From positions 29,212 to 93,211 of the forward strand of contig JARLGV010000103.1 of NCBI GenBank assembly GCA_031292555.1: 64,000 nt of DNA. Direction: 5' to 3'. Shown piece after piece: positions 58,105 to 64,000 of the stretch; position 1 is the stretch's first letter; every line of letters begins with the position of its first letter. Source of the stretch: Fimbriimonas sp. Lineage in GTDB: Bacteria > Armatimonadota > Fimbriimonadia > Fimbriimonadales > Fimbriimonadaceae. The position numbers and the translations under genes were made by a program. Below the pieces are notes generated by a model. It did no database searches and had not been told where the DNA came from. It saw nothing but the letters and a program-made list of their open reading frames with translations.

Positions 58105-60228
58105 ATGAAGCAACTTCTGCAGCACCTGGGAAATGGGGAGACGACGGTTGCCGACGTTCCGACGCCGAGTCCGGCTTGGGGGCACGTGCTGATCCGCTCT
58201 GAACGAAGCGTTGTTTCGATTGGTACTGAGCGGATGCTTGTCGAATTCGGACGCGCCGGCCTTTTAGAAAAGGCGCGTCGTCAGCCGGCAAAGGTCAGGC
58301 AAGTGATCGATAAAGTCAAGGCGGACGGTCTTGCGCCGACTATCGAAGCGGTGCGATCCAAGCTCGATCAACCTGTCCCCCTCGGCTATTCGAATGCCGG
58401 CACGGTTGTGGAGATCGGAGAGGGAGTCCACGAGATTCGAGTTGGCGATCGGGTCGTCTCCAATGGCCCCCACGCGGAATTCGTCTCAGTCCCTCAGAAT
58501 CTGTGCGCCAGGATCCCGGAGGGCGTGACTAGCGACGCTGCGGCGTTCACGGTGGTCTCGTCGATCGCGTTGCAGGGGATCAGACTGGCAAGTCCGGCGT
58601 TTGGTGAGACGTTTGCGGTAATTGGGCTGGGGTTGATCGGCTTGCTAACAACCCAACTCCTGATCGCGCACGGATGTCGTGTCATCGGATTCGATACCCA
58701 GCCTGACCGATGCCGTCGGGCAGAGGCTTTTGGAGCGGTCGCGTTCGACGTTTCGTCGGGTATCGATCCCGTGACAACTGGGCTATCGCTGTCCAATGGG
58801 CTCGGAGTTGACGGTGTCATCCTCACCGCATCCACAAAGGCGAGCGAACCCGTGCACCAGGCAGCGGCGATGTCCCGCAAACGAGGAAGGATCGTGCTGG
58901 TCGGAGTCGTCGGGCTGGAACTGTCGCGAGAGGACTTCTATGAGAAGGAACTCACGTTCCAAGTTTCATGCTCCTATGGTCCGGGGCGATATGACGAGAA
59001 GTACGAGGCGGGAGGAATCGACTATCCCTACGGCTTCGTGCGATGGACTGAGCAGAGGAACTTCCAGGCGGTAGTCGAAGCGATGTCTTCCGGGAAAATC
59101 GACGTTCAATCCCTGGTGACCCATCGAATACCATTCGAAAGGGCTTCGGATGCATATGGAGCGTCGATGAGCGATGCGATCGGCATCGTGCTTGAGTATC
59201 CATGCCGGGATTTCGCCGAGTCGGAACGAACGGTGCGGCTTAATAGCTCCTCGGCTCCGACTGCGGAACCTGGGGTGAGCATCGGTGTCATTGGAGCCGG
59301 TTCGTTCTGCGGCCAAGTTCTGTTGCCGGCTTTGCAGAAGGCGGGAGCACAGTTTCGCACTATTGCGTCAGCCAAAGGCGTAAGCGCATCGCATCTAGGG
59401 CGTAAGTTCGGATTTGAGAAGTCGTCAACGCTGGTCGAAGCGGTGCTGGACGATCCTGAAATCAAGACGGTCTTCATTGCGACCCGTCACGATTCCCATG
59501 CCACTTTGGCGATTGAGGCGCTGAAGGCAGGCAAGCGCGTTTACGTCGAAAAGCCGTTGGCAATTTCGCAGGCCGAGTTTGACCAGTTGAAGAGAACCTA
59601 CGAGGGACTCGATGCCCCGTTCGTCATGGTTGGATTTAACCGGCGCTTCTCGCCCCTCGCTACTAAGATGCGAGAGCTCCTCGCGGCGACGGTTTCCGCC
59701 AAGTCGGTGGTTGTAACCGTTAACGCCGGCGCGATTCCGAGGGATCACTGGGTACACGATCCGCATGTTGGAGGCGGAAGAGTGCTGGGAGAGGCATGCC
59801 ATTTCGTCGACCTTGTCCGATTTCTGGTCGGCCAGCCCATCCAGGACATCCATTCCTATTCGACTCGCGATCGATCTGATATGCCGATCGACGATGAAGC
59901 AACGATCTCGCTCCGTTTCAAAGACGGCTCGATTGGCACGATCCACTATCTGGCTTCGGGACATCGTTCGCTATCCAAAGAACGAGTCGAGGTCTTTTGC
60001 AGCGGACGAGTCCTCCAACTGGACAATTTTCGGTCTCTCGCCGCCTATGGGTGGCCAGGATTCAAGGGGATGAGGCTCGGGAGGCAAGACAAGGGGCACG
60101 AGGCCGAGATTCGATCGGTCGTCGAGGCGATCCGGACTGGCAGACCCTCGCCGATCCCGTGGGAGGAGATCGTCGATGTTACGAATGCCACATTCGAGGC
60201 CGACCGACAGATTCGGATGAGAGCCTGA
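58105..60228 (+). CDS. Bi-domain oxidoreductase (MDR dehydrogenase fused to Gfo/Idh/MocA)
   Basis: The 707-residue protein has an N-terminal medium-chain dehydrogenase domain (1-360; Rossmann V-I-G-L-G-L-I-G near 172) with the zinc-ligand cysteine of ADHs replaced in S-V-V-S-I-G-T-E, so it is likely zinc-free. A Gfo/Idh/MocA domain starts near 392 (G-V-I-G-A-G-S-F) and has the E-K-P motif (V-Y-V-E-K-P) near 490. This fusion is usually found in surface polysaccharide clusters beside heparinase-type genes, as here. It probably oxidises or epimerises a nucleotide sugar. The stop lies 6 bases before the next gene. Confidence 0.9.
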   Translation: MKQLLQHLGNGETTVADVPTPSPAWGHVLIRSERSVVSIGTERMLVEFGRAGLLEKARRQPAKVRQVIDKVKADGLAPTIEAVRSKLDQPVPLGYSNAGTVVEIGEGVHEIRVGDRVVSNGPHAEFVSVPQNLCARIPEGVTSDAAAFTVVSSIALQGIRLASPAFGETFAVIGLGLIGLLTTQLLIAHGCRVIGFDTQPDRCRRAEAFGAVAFDVSSGIDPVTTGLSLSNGLGVDGVILTASTKASEPVHQAAAMSRKRGRIVLVGVVGLELSREDFYEKELTFQVSCSYGPGRYDEKYEAGGIDYPYGFVRWTEQRNFQAVVEAMSSGKIDVQSLVTHRIPFERASDAYGASMSDAIGIVLEYPCRDFAESERTVRLNSSSAPTAEPGVSIGVIGAGSFCGQVLLPALQKAGAQFRTIASAKGVSASHLGRKFGFEKSSTLVEAVLDDPEIKTVFIATRHDSHATLAIEALKAGKRVYVEKPLAISQAEFDQLKRTYEGLDAPFVMVGFNRRFSPLATKMRELLAATVSAKSVVVTVNAGAIPRDHWVHDPHVGGGRVLGEACHFVDLVRFLVGQPIQDIHSYSTRDRSDMPIDDEATISLRFKDGSIGTIHYLASGHRSLSKERVEVFCSGRVLQLDNFRSLAAYGWPGFKGMRLGRQDKGHEAEIRSVVEAIRTGRPSPIPWEEIVDVTNATFEADRQIRMRA

Positions 60229-60234
60229 ACGGCA

Positions 60235-62256
60235 ATGAAGGGTCGAGTTCGCAAGATCGAGAAACTTGTCAAACTTCCGGCCGTACTTCGCGCGCTTGGA
60301 ACTGGAAGGTTGGCTCGCTTAGTGCGGCACCGAGTTGCGGTGAAGTCGGGCTTATTTCGATGGAAATGTCCTTCACGGCGATGGGATCAGTGCGAGACGC
60401 CGGTCGCCACGCCAGTTGGAAACCCGTTCGACGCAATCGACTTGGCACGGGTCCGGCAGGCAATCGAAGACCCAACGGGGGCCAGGCTCGACGGCGATCG
60501 CGTCCTCGATCGCGAAATGCCTTACTTCGGACACGCGTGGATGCCCATTCCTGCAACCTGGCGCGAGAACCCGCTTACCGGTTACCGAACGCCGAGCGTC
60601 CATTGGAGCGCCATTCCAGACTTCGACTTTGCGCAGGGAGACATCAAGTGGATCTGGGAGCCTTCACGGTTCGACTGGGTCTATGTGTTGGCAAGGGCAT
60701 ATGCAGCAACCGGTGAAGACTCCTACGTCGAGGGTTTTTGGACGCTGCTCGAAGATTGGAGGCTGCATAATCCGCCGAACGCCGGTATCAACTGGAAATG
60801 CGGACAGGAAGCGTCCTTTCGCATGTTTGCTCTCGCTTTTGCGCATGGCGCGTTTCGAGGCTCTCCCGCTTCTACCCCGGAACGACGGCAGTGCCTGTGG
60901 CAAACCTTCTTGGCGTTGGCCGAGCGAGTCGATTCCGCAATAGGCTACGCATTGGCCCAGCGTAATAACCACGGGCTGAGCGAATCGGCCGCTCTGTATC
61001 TCGCCGGCAGTTGCCTCTCAGACCACAGATTGGCGATGTCTTGGCGGGACAGGGGGAAGTCGATTTTCGAAGAACTTATACTCGATCAATTCGCTCGTGA
61101 CGGCGCCTACATTCAACACTCGTTCGTGTACGAAAGGCTGGCTTTGCGGGATGCAGTTGTTTTCCTCTTGACTGCCAGGCAGAGCGGGGACACCGTTTCG
61201 GTCGGTGTCAAAGAAAGGCTCGAAGCCGCATGCCGCTTTATGACGGACATGACCGACCCCGAGTCAGGAATGGCCCCGAATTATGGTGCAAACGACGGGG
61301 CGAACGTTATGTCGCTCTCGACCTGCGGCTATCTTGATTTCCGACCGATCGTGCAGATCGCAACTGCGCTAGTAGGTGATGAGAGAGCGTATCCCTCGGG
61401 GCCATGGGATGAGGAACTCGCCTGGCATGGTTTGGGTCCGACAAGACAATCTCGGCCGACGAATGCGAGTTTAGCGGCACTGGACAGCGGATACTTCAAA
61501 CTGGTCACGCCAAGCTCGTTCGGCCTGATCAGATGCCATACGTACACCACTCGTCCTGCCCATGCCGACATGTTGGCGCTGGAGTTGTGGGCTGGGGGGC
61601 GTCCCCTTCTGCTTGACGCAGGCACGTTTCAGTATTACGACGTAGAGGGGCTCGGGACCTTCCTCAAGGGCACTGCCGCCCACAGCACAGTAGAAGTCAA
61701 TCGCCACAGTCAGATGACGGAATGGGGGCGCTTCCTTTGGCTGGATTGGACGGAAGCCAGATTGATACGCTTCGATGCCAAGGCAGGAATCTTCGTCGGG
61801 GAGCACTTCGCCTACCGTAGGTTCGACGGCGTCGTACATCGCCGAACGGTGATCGTCAGGGATGGCGATTGGCTGATCGTCGATGACTTGTCGGTGACGC
61901 GCAGCGGAACTGAGCTCACGCTGCGGTGGCGATTGGCGAAGGACAGGAATTGGATACGAGTAGGGAACGGCGCCAGGGCGAGTCGCGACAATATCTCGTT
62001 GAATGTCCATTGTTCGAGCGATCATACGATCGAACTTGTATCGGGCTTTATTGGGGACTCGGAGGTGGCCCAGAGCCGATACTACGGGTCGGTGGAATCG
62101 ATCGATCTGATACGAGCTTGCTTGACTGTCGACTCCGACGTTCGCTGGGTGACGGCAATCGGTTCGATTGACCTCGAGCCAGACTCCGCCAATGGCTATC
62201 TCTGGCATGGACTGCGGGTCGCAATTACTCCCGGAAGCGTGATTTCCGAGCCATGA
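60235..62256 (+). CDS. Heparinase II/III family protein
   Basis: The 673-residue protein has no signal peptide. The alpha/alpha toroid domain spans about 60-400, with R-N-N-H-G-L-S-E-S near residue 240. The C-terminal beta-sandwich (about 410-673) has the family motif H-A-D-M-L-A-L-E-L-W, with D-A-G-T-F-Q-Y-Y after it. In polysaccharide clusters such lyase-like proteins often act in synthesis or quality control rather than degradation. The ATG is 6 bases after the oxidoreductase stop. Its stop overlaps the GT4 start as ATGA, so the three genes form one operon. Confidence 0.9.
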   Translation: MKGRVRKIEKLVKLPAVLRALGTGRLARLVRHRVAVKSGLFRWKCPSRRWDQCETPVATPVGNPFDAIDLARVRQAIEDPTGARLDGDRVLDREMPYFGHAWMPIPATWRENPLTGYRTPSVHWSAIPDFDFAQGDIKWIWEPSRFDWVYVLARAYAATGEDSYVEGFWTLLEDWRLHNPPNAGINWKCGQEASFRMFALAFAHGAFRGSPASTPERRQCLWQTFLALAERVDSAIGYALAQRNNHGLSESAALYLAGSCLSDHRLAMSWRDRGKSIFEELILDQFARDGAYIQHSFVYERLALRDAVVFLLTARQSGDTVSVGVKERLEAACRFMTDMTDPESGMAPNYGANDGANVMSLSTCGYLDFRPIVQIATALVGDERAYPSGPWDEELAWHGLGPTRQSRPTNASLAALDSGYFKLVTPSSFGLIRCHTYTTRPAHADMLALELWAGGRPLLLDAGTFQYYDVEGLGTFLKGTAAHSTVEVNRHSQMTEWGRFLWLDWTEARLIRFDAKAGIFVGEHFAYRRFDGVVHRRTVIVRDGDWLIVDDLSVTRSGTELTLRWRLAKDRNWIRVGNGARASRDNISLNVHCSSDHTIELVSGFIGDSEVAQSRYYGSVESIDLIRACLTVDSDVRWVTAIGSIDLEPDSANGYLWHGLRVAITPGSVISEP

Positions 62257-63530
62257 GGGTCCTTTACTTCCATCAGCACTTCTCAACGAGGGCAGGCGCC
62301 GCCGGTACGCGATCGTATGAGATGGCAAAACGTTTGATTGAACGCGGGCATAGTGTCACGATGGTGTGCGCCTCAAACCGGATGGGCCAATCCGGCCTGA
62401 CGGGCGATTTCATTCGGGGGAGTCGCAGTGGACTCGTCGAGGGAATCGAAGTGATCGAATTTGACCTGGGATACTCCAACCGGCTTTCTTTTGTGAAGCG
62501 CGTCGTGGTCTTCCTCCAATACGCCGTACGGAGCACTCGGCTGGCGCTCAAAGAGGAGTACGACTTGCTCTTTGCCACATCGGCGCCTCTCACGGCTGCG
62601 ATCCCTGGAATTGCGATGAAGTCGCTTCGCAGGGAAAAGCGGCCCTTCGTCTTTGAGATTCGAGATCCTTGGCCGGATAGTCCGCGGGCTCTTGGGGCGA
62701 TAAAGAATCCGATTGTTCTCGGGCTGATGGAATGGCTCGAAACATTGGCATATCGCGCTGCGGACGGATACATCGCACTATCGCCGGGAATGGTACAAGC
62801 ATTTACCAAGAAGGGCGTGCCCAAGGAGCGGGTCGCCATGATTCCGAACGGGTGCGATAACGAGTGCGTCGAGCCTTCGAGCCTTCGTCGATTCGATCTA
62901 GTTGGGATCGAACCGGGTGACTTTGTGGCGGTGTTCACGGGCGCGCACGGGTTTGCGAATGGACTGGACAGACTTATCGATGCCGCTTCCATGTTAATGT
63001 CGAGGGGGCAAGACGGACTTAAGATCGTGCTGATAGGGGACGGCGCCAAGAAAGAGGCCCTTCAACGCCGTGTTAAGCAAGAGGGGCTAGCCGACGTAGT
63101 TTTGTTCTTCGATCCGATTCCGAAGGAGGTGCTTCAGCCTCTACTTACCCAGGCGGATTTGGGACTGATGCTCCTAGAGAACGTACCGGTGTTCTATTAC
63201 GGTTGCTCGCCAAACAAGTTCTTCGACTACCTCTCGTGCGGCATCCCGGTTCTTGTCAACCACCAGGGCTGGGTTCGAGACATGCTGGAGGAATCTAGGT
63301 GCGGGTTCTATGCGGATCCGTCAGACCCGAATGCACTTGCCGATGAGATTGAGCTTGCCATGAAGCTGCCTAACGATGCGCGGCTTTCGATGGGATTGCG
63401 AGCGCGTCGTCTTGGCGAGGAGCGGTTTGACCGGCGTGATCTCTCCAACCTGTTTGTCGATGTTATCGAGGAGACTCTCGATAGATGGACTCAAAGAGCG
63501 GATCACTTACCATCTAGTCGGAGGGCCTGA
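62253..63530 (+). CDS. Family 4 glycosyltransferase (WbuB-like)
   Basis: The 425-residue GT-B enzyme has the N-terminal M-R-V-L-Y-F-H-Q-H-F with a glycine-rich loop R-A-G-A-A-G-T-R-S near residue 16, and the C-terminal donor-binding E-x7-E-type region near S-P-N-K-F-F-D-Y-L-S-C-G (325-336). WbuB relatives add N-acetyl-amino sugars to O-antigen units. The start overlaps the heparinase stop by 4 bases. It completes the three-gene operon. A hairpin follows at 63558-63580. Confidence 0.9.
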   Translation: MRVLYFHQHFSTRAGAAGTRSYEMAKRLIERGHSVTMVCASNRMGQSGLTGDFIRGSRSGLVEGIEVIEFDLGYSNRLSFVKRVVVFLQYAVRSTRLALKEEYDLLFATSAPLTAAIPGIAMKSLRREKRPFVFEIRDPWPDSPRALGAIKNPIVLGLMEWLETLAYRAADGYIALSPGMVQAFTKKGVPKERVAMIPNGCDNECVEPSSLRRFDLVGIEPGDFVAVFTGAHGFANGLDRLIDAASMLMSRGQDGLKIVLIGDGAKKEALQRRVKQEGLADVVLFFDPIPKEVLQPLLTQADLGLMLLENVPVFYYGCSPNKFFDYLSCGIPVLVNHQGWVRDMLEESRCGFYADPSDPNALADEIELAMKLPNDARLSMGLRARRLGEERFDRRDLSNLFVDVIEETLDRWTQRADHLPSSRRA

Positions 63531-63557
63531 TCGGACATTGTGCCTATCTGAGCAGGA

Positions 63558-63580
63558 ATTATGCAGATACACTGCATAAT
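63558..63580. terminator. 9-bp stem-loop after the GT4 operon
   Basis: ATTATGCAG and CTGCATAAT form a perfect 9-bp stem with the loop ATACA. No T-run follows, so it is a weak terminator, an operator or an RNA end-protecting structure. Confidence 0.45.
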
Positions 63581-63638
63581 CGGCGCTTAAATAGACGTCT
63601 TTACACTATGAAGCCAATTAGGTGCGTGAATTGAGAAG

Positions 63639-64000
63639 ATGAAAAAGTTGATTTTGGGAAGTTTGCTGGTTGGAGCGGTTACGGTGATGTCCGCTTCGGC
63701 CTGGGCGTTCAATCCGCACGGTCACGGCCACGGCAAGGCACATGGCCATGCGCATGCGGCATCGAAACCGGCCGCTCATCACGCGGCGGCGAAGCCGGCC
63801 CCTCACCACGCGGCGGCGAAGCCGGCTGCTCATCATGCGGCTGCCCACCATGCGACGGCTCATCACGGACCTGCAAAGGCAGGCCATGGACGTGGAAAGG
63901 GCATTTGGCACGGAAAGGGCGGAAAGAACCCCGGTGCGAAGTATGGCCTAAGCCCCGCGGAATACACGAAAGCGCTCGCCTACGTTAAGGCCCACCACAT
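63639..64000 (+). CDS. Histidine-rich secreted protein (3' end outside window)
   Basis: The frame opens at the ATG at 63639 and stays open to the window end (about 120 codons seen). A signal peptide (M-K-K-L-I-L-G-S-L-L-V-G-A-V-T, cleavage near residue 23) is followed by a histidine-rich segment: H-G-H-G-H-G, then tandem A-A-A-K-P-A-P-H-H units also visible as repeated bases (63770-63840). Next come glycine-lysine-rich stretches and a less repetitive part (Y-G-L-S-P-A-E-Y-T-K). Many histidines suggest metal binding at the cell surface or in the periplasm. The function is unknown. Confidence 0.75.
   Translation, partial: MKKLILGSLLVGAVTVMSASAWAFNPHGHGHGKAHGHAHAASKPAAHHAAAKPAPHHAAAKPAAHHAAAHHATAHHGPAKAGHGRGKGIWHGKGGKNPGAKYGLSPAEYTKALAYVKAHH

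Overview
The window reads like a chromosomal segment of a GC-rich, Gram-negative-type bacterium. A Kdo transferase gene (waaA/kdtA) implies Kdo-containing LPS and an outer membrane. The mix of a short type IV pilin-like secreted protein, repetitive beta-propeller/Ig-like secreted proteins, LacI regulation, GH29/GH16/heparinase-type carbohydrate enzymes, a periplasmic-binding-protein/permease fusion and several apparently leaderless genes suggests Armatimonadota (Fimbriimonas-like). That assignment is inference from gene content; no marker gene for taxonomy such as rRNA is present.

Layout. (1) 1-6398: a tightly overlapping + strand operon, SWIM-type protein (5' cut off), DUF5691-like protein, MoxR-type AAA+ ATPase, DUF5682-like protein and a VWA/MIDAS protein, comparable to the E. 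coli yehLMPQ set. (2) 6993-9946: a small island next to tRNA-Pro(GGG). A copy of the tRNA 3' end forms a 32-bp direct repeat at the far end. Between the repeats lie a decayed HigB/HigA-type pair and an intact AbiEi/AbiEii type IV toxin-antitoxin operon. (3) 10225-20927: housekeeping and small hypothetical genes: PII-like protein, purC, waaA, purE, PfkB sugar kinase, a coiled-coil protein, a TPR lipoprotein-like secreted protein and an alpha/beta-hydrolase-like protein. Several of their intergenic gaps carry related GC-rich inverted repeats. (4) 20999-24365: a sugar ABC transporter whose substrate-binding protein is fused to the first permease. (5) 24501-27911: coaD-uvrC operon and a tandem universal stress protein.

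(6) 28205-38897: secreted PQQ/Ig-repeat protein, then a minus-strand series LacI regulator > type IV pilin-like protein > small lipoprotein > flavin-dependent halogenase-like enzyme > GH16 glucanase, followed by a secreted hypothetical and a GH29 fucosidase-like enzyme. (7) 39012-45295: a giant DUF4011-helicase-nuclease-DUF3320 protein of the Hhe defence type. Upstream of it are a 53-codon small ORF with a perfect Shine-Dalgarno and an intrinsic terminator. A divergent Crp/Fnr-like regulator follows. (8) 45384-51133: tricorn-type protease, and an ECF sigma/membrane anti-sigma pair. (9) 51160-63530: polysaccharide synthesis region: O-antigen ligase/polymerase-like protein, GT2, secreted DUF4091-like hydrolase, SAM methyltransferase, a truncated Ig-repeat gene, then bi-domain oxidoreductase, heparinase-type lyase and GT4 in one overlapping operon. 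The window ends inside a histidine-rich secreted protein.

The most notable points are the tRNA-Pro island with AbiE, the Hhe-like defence gene with its unusual upstream architecture, the transporter fusion, the halogenase-like enzyme placed in a pilin/glucanase operon, and recurring GC-rich intergenic inverted repeats.
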